NCBI GenBank assembly: GCA_023897205.1
Contig: JAHWDD010000002.1
Span: 1,302,001 to 1,366,000 of the forward strand
Direction: 5' to 3'
Origin: Exophiala sp. HKRS030
Lineage: Eukaryota > Ascomycota > Eurotiomycetes > Chaetothyriales > Herpotrichiellaceae
DNA length: 64,000 nt
The position numbers were made by a program, and so were the translations under genes. Below are positions 11,342 to 20,588 of the stretch, one piece after another; position 1 is the stretch's first letter, and each line of letters starts with the position of its first letter. Under the pieces are notes generated by a model. The model ran no database searches. It was given only the letters and a program-made list of their open reading frames with translations, and was not told the origin of the DNA.

Positions 11342-12727
11342 ATGAATCCTCGTACTGCTGACATTCAACAATCCATATGGAAAGACTTTTCGGAAGACAC
11401 GTTTCGCAGCCATCTGGTGCTTCTCGAAGAGCGGACGAATGCAGTCCCGGTGGACTCTCAGTTGTTTCCAGTCGCCTCGCTTGCAGAAACACGGTCCGCT
11501 AGACACTATGGCTTGTCAATCAGAGATGAACAGACACTCGCAGATGCCTTTGCTTTCCTGGCTGCCGTGCAAGAAGGCGCTCAGAGTGTTGCTGCAGTTT
11601 GTCTAGAAGAACACATTCGTCAGCACACGCTCACTGTCCGCTTTGCTGCTGTAGACACCATTAGTTTGGACCTACAACAAGCTCTGCACACTGTCAGTAT
11701 AATACTGGGTGCCTCTGGCAGTCCTGACGACAGAGACCTTCGGTCCAAAGAGCTATTCCACTTTGTGGTAAGGCTTCATTTTAAGCGCATCCTAGGACGT
11801 CTTCGCTCTTCGAAATGGGAGAAGCCCAAGTATCTCTCCCGAACTCATAAAAAGTCTCTCTGGCAAGATTTTGACAACCTTGCCCACCGGGTTCAATTTG
11901 TTTACACGAAGCGGGAGAAAGAACTAAGAGATGATGTCCAACATAATATACGTACACTTGCCGATACATATTCCAGGTTCGAAAGTGTATCCGCAAAGTC
12001 GGTGGAAGAGTTCGAACTCCTTGTCCACCTGATTCAAGTCAGCTACGATTTCTGCACATCTACAACCGCACGTGATTACGCTCGAAGGATGAGTAATGCC
12101 GGACAAACAAATCAGGTTCGCGCTGCGGTCAAGACTCTTCGACAGATTGAGAAGGTTGCTGCGTATTACCGTGTGCCGGCTACACTCATACGCGTCTCAC
12201 ACCGCTACCCTCAGTACTTCCGAGCGGAGGGGCTGCGTATGGAATACTTGGCTCCCTACGCAAGCGTTCCTACAAGTATTGGCTATGAAGACTGGGCGAG
12301 AACATGCCACGTTCATGCCGAGATCCAACTCGTGGTCTATTACGACATGCGCTCGTGTGATACTAACATGGTGGATGATCCGAACCATGATAGTCTCATG
12401 CCTCGGGTAATGGGCACAAGCAAATATCTATGCTACTTGTGTTATCTCTTTATCAAATTTCACTCTGGCTTCCCTGCTGCCAACACGCATGGCAGGCTGT
12501 ACGATCAGTGGACAGTACCCGATCTTGCCGAATATAGCCAAGAACAGCGTGAGAGATACAGGCAGGTCATCAAAAGCATGGACGAAGCGATTATGACACA
12601 CGCATCGAAGCCACCTTGCTGGAGAGCAGAGCCAATGACGAGCAGAGAGAATTTGCTCAACAGTGTACAGGAAGAATCGGCAATCGTACTCTCTCAATCA
12701 GTAATTCGAGATACAGCCAGAAGATAG
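11342..12727 (+). CDS. OTT_1508-like deaminase-fold protein, 461 aa
   Basis: The C-terminal third matches the fungal OTT_1508-like branch of the cytidine-deaminase-like fold. It has H325-A-E327 (CHVHAEIQLVVYY), then a serine/threonine-rich turn and C364-Y-L-C367 (GTSKYLCYLCYLFIKFH), then the family hallmark NTHGRLYDQWTVPDL. H325, C364 and C367 would bind zinc and E327 would be the proton shuttle, so the catalytic set is intact. The N-terminal 290 residues are mostly helical and charged, with no recognised domain. The gene has no intron in the coding region. Known: this family was defined by comparative genomics as eukaryotic relatives of bacterial toxin deaminases, and is expanded in some fungi. 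The substrate is unknown; nucleic-acid or free-nucleotide deamination is possible but not shown. There is no signal peptide, so the protein is probably intracellular. Confidence 0.85.
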   Translation: MNPRTADIQQSIWKDFSEDTFRSHLVLLEERTNAVPVDSQLFPVASLAETRSARHYGLSIRDEQTLADAFAFLAAVQEGAQSVAAVCLEEHIRQHTLTVRFAAVDTISLDLQQALHTVSIILGASGSPDDRDLRSKELFHFVVRLHFKRILGRLRSSKWEKPKYLSRTHKKSLWQDFDNLAHRVQFVYTKREKELRDDVQHNIRTLADTYSRFESVSAKSVEEFELLVHLIQVSYDFCTSTTARDYARRMSNAGQTNQVRAAVKTLRQIEKVAAYYRVPATLIRVSHRYPQYFRAEGLRMEYLAPYASVPTSIGYEDWARTCHVHAEIQLVVYYDMRSCDTNMVDDPNHDSLMPRVMGTSKYLCYLCYLFIKFHSGFPAANTHGRLYDQWTVPDLAEYSQEQRERYRQVIKSMDEAIMTHASKPPCWRAEPMTSRENLLNSVQEESAIVLSQSVIRDTARR

Positions 12728-13204
12728 CCTCTTATACTTGCCATCGCTCCTAGACCCGTCTCGCTAACCGGTTACTTCAGTGCAGTCTTAGCAGATTAAT
12801 TCCTATGGCCTGGAATTGGCTGTGCAGTGCGATGCAGTAATTAGTCACCAAAGATATGGTCATTCCGAGGCTTCAAACTAAGAATGCCGGTTGCCAACGA
12901 TCTTTGGAGCAATGCTAGCCACCCTCCAAATACTGCACCTACAGTACATAATTCTTCCGAGGTTGCCGATACCAGCGTCAGCCTCGTCGGCCTCGGCCTC
13001 AGTACACCTCGGCATTGGACAAAATCAATGCGGGGAGCATCAGCACTACTTACAGTTGTCTCGCGGAGGGAGAAGATGAATTGATCAAACAATCCTTTGC
13101 ACAAACATCTTCGTGGTCGAATCTCCTTCTGTATCAATCATCATCGTGTTAATTGCAAACACGGCTTATTAGATCAGACAACTGCAGACATTCCAAGCCC
13201 CCAA
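12728..13204. other. Intergenic, upstream of the thiolase gene
   Basis: About 480 bp. An in-frame ATG at 13097 would extend the thiolase by 36 codons, but the added sequence does not look like an SCP-x N-terminus, so I treat it as leader. Confidence 0.4.
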
Positions 13205-14866
13205 ATGTCTTCCTCAAATAACGCATACGTGCTCGGCGTTGGCCTCACAAAGTTCATCAAACCAAGACAACTCAGGACATATCCCGAACTGGGCTTCGAG
13301 GCCGGAACAAAGGCTCTTCTCGATGCACACATCACTTACGACGACGTACAGACTGGTGTAGCGTGCTATTGCTATGGCGACACCACAAGTGGCCAACGGG
13401 TGTTCTACCAGTTCGGCATGACCAACATTCCCATCTACAATACCAACAACGCCTGCGCGACTGGCAGTACTGGTCTACAACTCGCCAGGACTATGGTCAG
13501 AGGCGGCATCGTTGACGTTGTCATGGTGATTGGCTTCGAAACCATGAAGCCTGGTTCGATCAAGAGTGTTTGGGATGACCGTCCGAGTCCAATGGGCTTG
13601 GGCACCAAGATGATGGAGGACACCCGAGGCAGACACGATAGTCCTAGGAACGCGCAATTCTTTGCAAATGCCGGAAGAGAGTACATGGAGAAGTAAGTTC
13701 CTGTTCTCCCTATATTCACAATTCTCCCGTATTGTCATGATTTGATGTCGACGACGAGAACCCTGGGCACGGCCTTTATCTACAGTACAAATACTGTTCT
13801 TCAAAAGAATCACTCACTGATTTTCGACTTTATAGGTACGGCGCTGAGGCACGCGATTTCGCTGAGATAGGCCGGATTTCACACGAGCACTCCTCCCGCA
13901 ACCCATATGCCCAATTCAACCAGGTCTATTCTCTCGAAGATATTGAGAAGTCGCAGATGATTCATTACCCACTTACCAAATTACAATGTAGTCCTACGTC
14001 TGATGGCGCGGGCGCAGCAATTGTGAGTCTTGCTTTCTGTCGATCACAGTCATCATCTTCTCTACCAAAAAAATCCCACTCTCTGCCCTTCCCCTCCGCA
14101 ACTGTGTCTCTCTGCAACGGCCGTAGTATGGCAGGTTACTAATAATACCAACCCCCTACAGATCGTGTCCCAACGTTTCCTCGACTCTCGACCCGAACTC
14201 AAGTCCCACGCGATCCTGATGGCCGGTCAATCTCTCATGACCGACTCGCCTGCCCTGTACTCCCGAGGGGCCATGGACCTCGTGGGCTTCGACATGACCA
14301 AGCGCGCGGCCAAGGCCGCCCTGGCCGAGGCCGGCGTGTCCCCTCGCGACATCCGGGTCTGCGAGGTTCACGACTGCTTCTCGGCCAACGAACTCATCAT
14401 CCTCGAAGGGTTGGGCTTCTGCGACCAAGGCCAGGCCCACAAGATGGTTCGCAGCGGGGACATCACCTACGGCGGCAAGGTCGTGGTCAACCCGTCCGGC
14501 GGGTTGATCAGCAAAGGTCACCCGCTCGGCGCGACGGGCCTGGCCCAGTGCGCCGAGCTCACGTGGCAGCTGCGGGGGTGGCCCAACAACGGCCGCCTGG
14601 TCAAGGACATCGACGTCGCCCTGCAGCACAACCTCGGCCTCGGCGGCGCCGTCGTCATCACCGTGTACAAGCGCGCCGACGGGCGGAAGAACACGGCCAT
14701 CCGGCAGAGCGACGCCGAGATCGCCGAACTCTCCGGCCTGGGGTACAACCCGGCCGTCGAGGCCAGGGGGGTCACCCGAGCCGAGGCCGACAAGGTCAGG
14801 AGCAAGACTGCCAGATGTGACTACGCCCTGGGCGAGACGGCAGAGAAGTTGCAGGCTAGATTGTGA
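13205..14866 (+). CDS. SCP-x type peroxisomal thiolase, 459 aa, three exons
   Basis: Exons 13205-13692, 13836-14022 and 14162-14866 splice in phase; the second intron carries a near-consensus branch site (TTACTAAT). The protein is a thiolase of the sterol-carrier-protein-X class, which cleaves 3-ketoacyl-CoA in peroxisomal beta-oxidation, often of branched or bulky chains. The nucleophilic cysteine is C84 in NNACATGSTGLQ. The second half has VHDCFSANELI and the catalytic GGLISKGHPLGATG loop. The fused SCP2 lipid-binding domain of animal SCP-x is absent. The C-terminal tripeptide ARL is an acceptable PTS1, supporting a peroxisomal location. Exon 3 is strikingly GC-rich compared with exons 1 and 2. 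It may serve fatty-acid, sterol side-chain or aromatic side-chain catabolism; the substrate cannot be read from sequence. Confidence 0.92.
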
Positions 14867-15105
14867 TTTTCGAGACGGGTGGAGTGCGTGTGTGTGAGTG
14901 TGGTTGACCGGCGTGCGCATTGAGAAAAAGGGAATAGGGGACGAAATTCGGAGTAGAAGAACAAGTGACTCTGGAAAGCGATTGAGTACATTGTCAATTG
15001 TGACACTTACTAGCCAGTGTGACTCAACCTCAAGATCAATAACAACATGAATATTATCATGACAGATCAAACCTACTACAAAAGTACTCGTTGTTGAACA
15101 TATTC

Positions 15106-17385
15106 TCACTTCAAATTCTCATCTCTCTTGACGGCCAAAAAGGTCAAACTCCAAAGCTGTCTGATGTCGCTCTCGGTGCCTGAACTCAACACGCCCAGTG
15201 GTGTTGTCACGAACCCCGTACTGTTGCTGTACGTCCAGCTCCAGACTTCACCTTGCAATTGGGCCGAGTTGGCCTCGATGCTGTCCCAGAGTATGTTGTA
15301 CGCTCGTTTGACGTTCCCATAAACACTCGTGTCGTTACACCACGAGGGGGTTGAGGCCATCATGGACGATGATGATGGCGACGGTGATGGCGCTGATCCG
15401 TTGTCACACCTACCCAATTGCCTCTCCAAACCCTTGGCCATCATGGAGAGTTGGAACGACCAGACGACCGTGCCGTGATAGGCGGCGTTGGTAAAGTTTG
15501 CGATCAGCACGTCGGAGCCGGACAGGGCCGGATTGGCGACGACCATGCTCTGGGGAGTCATGAGGCCCGCCGGGAAGGAGCGCACGAGGCTGTTTGCCGT
15601 GGCGTTGATGAAACGCGTCTCTTGAGCTTGCTCATCGGGTGTCGAAGGCGTCGAGTTGACGAAGAACAGACGAAATGCCGAGTCGCTGTGCATGACATCA
15701 ACAGAAGATAAATGGTTGTTACCGTCCAGCGAGATTGCGTAGTTTGTGACATTACCCGACGCGGGGAGTGACGAGGCGTTCGTGGGTCCGTTGTAGAAAG
15801 TCGACGTGTTGACAAAGCGTTGCAGCCTGGAGCGAGCGATGGATGCCGTGGTGTTGAACTCGAAGAAACGGAGCGTCTGCTCTTCCCATATTCGAGCACG
15901 GCTGTCCGCCAGAGTACGCCACGCGGTGACGTTGGCACGAGTGTTGTTGGGGAAGACGCCCGGCGTGCGCGCGAGTTGGCCTATGGCTCGGAGAGCGGCG
16001 GGGACGAGGGCCGTGTTGACGTCGAAAGGGATGCGGCCGCCGCCGATACCGTAGGTCGAGTCGCGCCACTGGCCGACCAGCTGGTCGGACTTGAGGTGGA
16101 TCAGATTGGCTTGGGTCTGGTTTTTGGCGAACGCGGCCGTCTGGTTCATGATCTTTTCGGCGTTGATGAGCGTCAGGTTGGCGTAGGTCAGATTGCGGTT
16201 TTGTACATCAACAGAACCGGCATTGCGTTGTAGGAGAGCCGAGATTCGCGAAGGGCTGTGGTTGAAATACTGAGCCATCAGCACTGGCAAGTAGTAGTCC
16301 GTGTCGATCATGGGATAGGTGAAGCCCGGTGCAGTGCTGGTGATGTTGTCTTGGAGATTCAGGTACGTCGCGTAGTCACCAATCGTCTCCTCGTGGCAGA
16401 CGGATCCATCCGTGCGGTTGATGCGTTCCAGGACGGCGCCGATCACTGCCTCTGTGGCCGACCCGTTACCTTGACTCAAGACCGGTTCTAGGAGGAGCGC
16501 ACTGATCATGCTGTCTCGGCCAAAATAGGTCAAAAACCTCCACGCTCCAGCGAGCAGCTTCTCCGAGTACGACAGAAAGGAAAGAGAGGTGGTTTGGTCC
16601 GGCTGTTGCTGGATCAGGTTCTGCGACGCGGAATTGAGAACTCGACCCGGTGCCAGTTGAGTCAACTGGGGATAGTTGAAGCTTGCCGAGAAGCTGTAGA
16701 ACCCAGGTCCGAAACTGAGGGTTTTGTTCTGCTGGTGGATGGTGATGTTGGTGCCCGAATTTTGATATGGGACCAAAGTAAATGTAGAGACAGTGACATT
16801 GTCGAGCCAGAGTCGAGAAAGTGTTGCTCCTGTCCCATTGGTTTTGGTTGCATTGACAGCATCCTGTATGATGGGACGGAGAAGGCTTGGACCTTCTGTG
16901 AAATCTCGAATCGTACGGATGCTTCCCAATATTGGAATGGTCAACGTCGCGGAGCTGTTGAAGGAGATAACACCTTCAATGCCGACGTAAGGGTACTTGG
17001 CGCCATCATTCTCTTTGTACACTGGTCCCAACGGGCTCCCCAAGGTAGAGTTGACCAGTTCAATACCCAGAGAGCCATTCCGACCATTTTGAGGTTGAAA
17101 GTAAGTACAGATTCCACTGTTCCCAGCTGGCCACGCCACAATGAGTCGAGGTCCGATGATTGACAGATTCGAGTCCGGTAGTGGGCTGGTCACGACGACC
17201 TGGGAGTCACTATGGCAATCGGAATAAAAGTAATTCTCATAAGGTGGATCACTGAGATGTTGAGTTACAGCCCGACACGAGCCTGAGCTTTGAGCCAAAG
17301 CATCGTGAAACCAAAAGGCAAAGAGTGCGATAGAAAGGGCAAGCATGGCGGGCAGGAGTCTGTTCTGTAGCAGATGTTGCAACAT
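15106..17385 (-). CDS. Secreted six-hairpin glycosidase-like protein, 759 aa
   Basis: A single exon encoding a secreted protein. Residues 1-32 form a signal peptide ending near DALAQ. The mature chain has more than twenty N-x-S/T sites, as expected for an extracellular enzyme. An N-terminal beta-rich domain (about 35-260) is followed by an alpha/alpha-toroid-like domain. In the toroid, FLTYFGRDSMISALLLEP and GSVCHEETIGDYATY resemble the first hairpins and acidic catalytic region of glycogen-debranching and glucoamylase-like enzymes (six-hairpin glycosidase superfamily); IPFDVNTALVPAALRA and EVWSWTYSNS lie further on. Role: probably hydrolysis of an extracellular glucan or other glycan; the exact family and substrate are not resolved. 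It is read convergently with the thiolase (239 bp between stop codons) and divergently from the next regulator. Confidence 0.75.
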   Translation of the reverse strand: MLQHLLQNRLLPAMLALSIALFAFWFHDALAQSSGSCRAVTQHLSDPPYENYFYSDCHSDSQVVVTSPLPDSNLSIIGPRLIVAWPAGNSGICTYFQPQNGRNGSLGIELVNSTLGSPLGPVYKENDGAKYPYVGIEGVISFNSSATLTIPILGSIRTIRDFTEGPSLLRPIIQDAVNATKTNGTGATLSRLWLDNVTVSTFTLVPYQNSGTNITIHQQNKTLSFGPGFYSFSASFNYPQLTQLAPGRVLNSASQNLIQQQPDQTTSLSFLSYSEKLLAGAWRFLTYFGRDSMISALLLEPVLSQGNGSATEAVIGAVLERINRTDGSVCHEETIGDYATYLNLQDNITSTAPGFTYPMIDTDYYLPVLMAQYFNHSPSRISALLQRNAGSVDVQNRNLTYANLTLINAEKIMNQTAAFAKNQTQANLIHLKSDQLVGQWRDSTYGIGGGRIPFDVNTALVPAALRAIGQLARTPGVFPNNTRANVTAWRTLADSRARIWEEQTLRFFEFNTTASIARSRLQRFVNTSTFYNGPTNASSLPASGNVTNYAISLDGNNHLSSVDVMHSDSAFRLFFVNSTPSTPDEQAQETRFINATANSLVRSFPAGLMTPQSMVVANPALSGSDVLIANFTNAAYHGTVVWSFQLSMMAKGLERQLGRCDNGSAPSPSPSSSSMMASTPSWCNDTSVYGNVKRAYNILWDSIEANSAQLQGEVWSWTYSNSTGFVTTPLGVLSSGTESDIRQLWSLTFLAVKRDENLK

Positions 17386-17860
17386 CCACGGGAAACAAGA
17401 GGCTCACCTGGAGGGAGTTGAGAGTTCTATTATACCTTCATGAGTGTACTGAACTAATGATTAGTCGTGGTGGTCATCGGCACCTGGGGATGAGACGACA
17501 GGCTCTTTTCCGGCCAGGACGATCAGATCGACATGACATCAATGGCGCACGAGGCTCGACTGTAACGTGGAGGAGGCGATGTCTAGAGAGACTTGTACCA
17601 GAAGAGAATCAGTAAGCGAGATACATTGTCGAGCTCGGATCTGGAGTCAAAGCGCGTGAGATGCGGGGAAATGTCCCATCCTGGTATTATACTCGACCGT
17701 ATGTTACTGTGAGGGATAGAGATCACTTGCCCACCTGGATATCTTCCGCTTTCCGAAACTCCATCCTCCGTCGGTGCGTACTTGCTGAAGAAACACTACG
17801 AGCAGTTTTTACACAGTGCTAAGCTCGCCGAATGCCATAGCCCTGAAGAAGGCTACTGAT
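17386..17860. promoter_or_regulatory. Divergent promoter region, glycosidase / Zn2Cys6 factor
   Basis: The 475 bp lie between the start codons of two outward-read genes and so should contain both promoters. I see no coding sequence and no clear operator. Confidence 0.5.
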
Positions 17861-20317
17861 ATGATTTTGCCTGCTATGGCGCCCTCTGAACCCCCGGCAA
17901 AGCGTATGCGGCTCTCGTGCGAACCATGTCGGTGAGCAAGCCCGTTCTTCCGTGTATGTTCCGTGTTCAGCATGCTTACCTTCCCTGACAGCCGCAAAAA
18001 GCAAAGGTGTACATCAGAAAGACCGGTATGCTCTCACTGTGAGAGACTGAACCAACAGTGTTGGTATGAATCAGCTACGGAGCGAAATGCGTCGACTCCG
18101 CTGCGGTCGACTCGTACGAGCACATCTCTAGACCGAACTGTGGACCAACAACCGTCTCAGGAGGAAAACAGCACTGTATGCGAGCACTAAGACTCTCAAA
18201 TCCGGGTTGCCTTCCTTGGGATTATTGCTGAGTGGAGATTTCAGGTTGAACGACTGAGGGTTCTCGAGATGCAAATGAGGGAGATGCAAAATTCTTTGAG
18301 GTTTGTTTTGCCCTGTAACAGGAAGCATGAAGAGTGTCCAACTGAGAATATGCTGAAGCCATCGGAGTATAACACCAGATACTCAGCTCGCGCTGCCAAA
18401 CAACCTTAATGCTTCCCCGGCCAGGAGCCATGCAGTGCAGACTTCAGCATCCGCGGGGACCATAGCCAGGTATCCAGGACTCTGCCAATGTACAGAGCAA
18501 CTCTGACCAGTTACAGAGTACCATCGTGGGACATTGTGACACTCCTTGTCGATCAATTTCTCCGTTATTGCAACTATCAACCCTTGCCACTATTCTCCCC
18601 TCCACATCTGCGCGCCACTCTCAGGAGCCGTGACGATGAGCTGTTGCTAGCGATCCTCGCCCTATCTGTGCGGTTTTCATACACCACCGATACAAATTTC
18701 GATACGAAGGCGTCCGAGTATGCCTCCTCCAGTCGCAGTTTAGTGATGACACGCCTTTCCCAAGGACCCGTGGAACTCTCGACAATTCAAACGCTTTGCA
18801 TACTAAGCCTTCTCGAATTTAACAGTAAGGCCCCCGTAATACAGGACTATTCGACCACTAATTTGGGATAATAGATAGTAATACACACCTTGCTAGCGTT
18901 TACAGCTCTCTGGCCCTAGATCTTGTACTTTCTGCTGGGTTGTCTTCAGAAAATTCGAGAGTGCAGCAAACCGAAGACTACCAAGAAAGACGTCGTTGCT
19001 ATTGGAGCGTGGTGCTCCTCAAGAACCTATATGGGTCACCGAGTGGTTTATTCTCGATGTTGCAGGACGACAAAACTCCGAAGCCTTTTGAAAGTCCGGA
19101 AGCACCGTTGGGAACCAGTTCCGCTATCAGGGACGCTTCGTTGGAACAACCCGAAGGCGTTACAAGCGACGAAGAGGCAAAAGATTTAGGCATATTTATG
19201 TATGCAATACAACTGAGTGAAATATGGCGAAAGACGGCGCGATGGGCCCACCGGCGTGGCAAACCAGGCGGCTCCTTGCCCAGCTGGTCGTCACAGTCCG
19301 AGTATGCACAGATCATGGCTCACTTGATGGAATACGAGAGCAAATTTCCTTGGAAATATCGTTTTCGCCCAGCTCGATACTCGGAACACGAACCTGCACA
19401 GTTGGAACAACACAGGGACTTTTGGGTGACCTGGTTTCTTCTGCAGATGATGTACCACTCTATCCTTTGTCTGCTCAATCACCCACTTGTCATGTCCCTC
19501 GCACTCCGCAATTTCAGAATGACGCAAGTACCAGAAGTCTTCTTACAGCACACCGCGTATCTCACGACAAACCATACACATTGGATCGTCCATTTATTGG
19601 ATTTGTCAAAGCAGAAGCAGTTCAATCTGTATGATCCGGCTCTAGCTCCCCTTGTAGCGATCACAGCTACAATATATCTCCAGCAAAGCTTTTCTGAGGA
19701 TCCAGGAGTGCGAGCAAAGAAACAGGAATGCTTTCGGAAATGTGTTTCTTTCATTCAAGACCTTGGGGCCTTCTGGCCATACTCGAAAGCAATTGTAAGG
19801 ACTATATGACCTAGATTCCCGCAGACTAGCATCTAACCAGTGTCAGGCGGAGAAATTGGAACAATTCGAAAGAGTGGTCTCGACTTCCTTTCATGACTCG
19901 GTAGGGCGAAGTGAAGCTGACCGTCGAGTATTCATTGACCTCAGCTTGTTCTGGGATATCATTGAATCTTCATTTACGAGCGAGCTCCCTCGCGCCGCAG
20001 ATTCTTATTTTGGAACGTCATTGACGGTGCATCGGCAACCATTGAACACCGCTACTTTTTTCCGCAGCCAATTCCTGCCCGAGCCTACCCATATAAACGA
20101 GAATGGTATGGCTTCTGGGGGAGTCGGAGAGCCCTTCGCAGGAAGCTCAGCGCCGCAACTATCACCGCCATCGAACAATGTGGTGCCAGGAATATCAGTC
20201 GTTGACCAAGTGGATCCCTTTCACGAAGGTGCCATCCTAGCAGAGAGTTACTTCGCACAGGGAGATGACTTTGTTGGGAGTATGGACGACTGGTGGTTCC
20301 AGGGCAGGTCGATCTGA
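17861..20317 (+). CDS. Zn(II)2Cys6 transcription factor upstream of IDO, six exons, about 715 aa
   Basis: Model: exons 17861-17931, 17992-18175, 18245-18366, 18448-18824 (or from 18436), 18875-19794 and 19847-20317, in phase throughout. The first intron splits the zinc cluster: C20-x2-C23-x6-C30-x6-C37-x2-C40-x6-C47. Exon 3 adds a short heptad linker (VERLRVLEMQMREMQ). The MHR domain runs through exons 4-5, with ELLLAILALSVRFSY, CYWSVVLLKNLYGSP and HSILCLLNHPL. The region between 18367 and 18447 must be an intron because the frame has a TAA at 18407-18409; donor GTATAA and two acceptors keep the phase. The C-terminal 100 residues are acidic and S/P-rich (DDWWFQGRSI end). The IDO gene begins 271 bp downstream on the same strand, making this the best candidate regulator of it. 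Confidence 0.85.
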
Positions 20318-20359
20318 AATTGTCAACTGATTACATGTGGAGTTGTCGTTGTCGAAGCT

Positions 20360-20480
20360 CCGAGCGGATTCCGGAGGTCCAAAGTCCGCCTCCGACGGCA
20401 TGTATCAACCGAGCGCAATACAACCTCTCTCCCTCCGGACATCACACCAGTCTACAGCTGAGCGTGCGCCGGAACATCCG
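20360..20480. promoter_or_regulatory. CGG/CCG-rich segment, candidate Zn2Cys6 operator
   Basis: CGG or CCG triplets occur at 20360, 20365, 20371-20374, 20386, 20392, 20396, 20409, 20435-20438, 20469-20472 and 20478. Zn2Cys6 proteins bind single or paired CGG triplets. The segment sits between the regulator gene and the IDO start codon. Binding is inferred, and several different pairings are possible. Confidence 0.45.
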
Positions 20481-20509
20481 CTCGTGCTTTGATCGAGGTC
20501 CTCAAGCAA

Positions 20510-20516
20510 TATAAAA
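20510..20516 (+). promoter_or_regulatory. TATA box of the IDO gene
   Basis: TATAAAA occurs 73 bp before the IDO start codon, directly after the CGG-rich segment. Its spacing fits a TATA-type, inducible promoter with a short leader. Confidence 0.5.
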
Positions 20517-20588
20517 GGTTTTGCCCGTCCATAAAATGGTGACGACATCATGATCTATCACGGCTCTCCATATTGACGATTTATCACA

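Noticed and set aside
13097..13204. Upstream in-frame ATG of the thiolase
   Set aside because: The added 36 residues do not resemble a thiolase N-terminus, and the protein has a C-terminal peroxisomal signal, so no N-terminal targeting is needed.
14156..15109. 317-codon frame on the minus strand
   Set aside because: It is antisense to the GC-rich third exon of the thiolase; high GC at third positions creates long shadow frames. No family resemblance.
18407..18409. In-frame TAA inside the Zn2Cys6 gene upstream of IDO, suggesting a pseudogene
   Set aside because: A GTATAA donor at 18367 and acceptors at 18435 or 18447 remove the stop and keep the phase on both sides, so an intron is the simpler reading.
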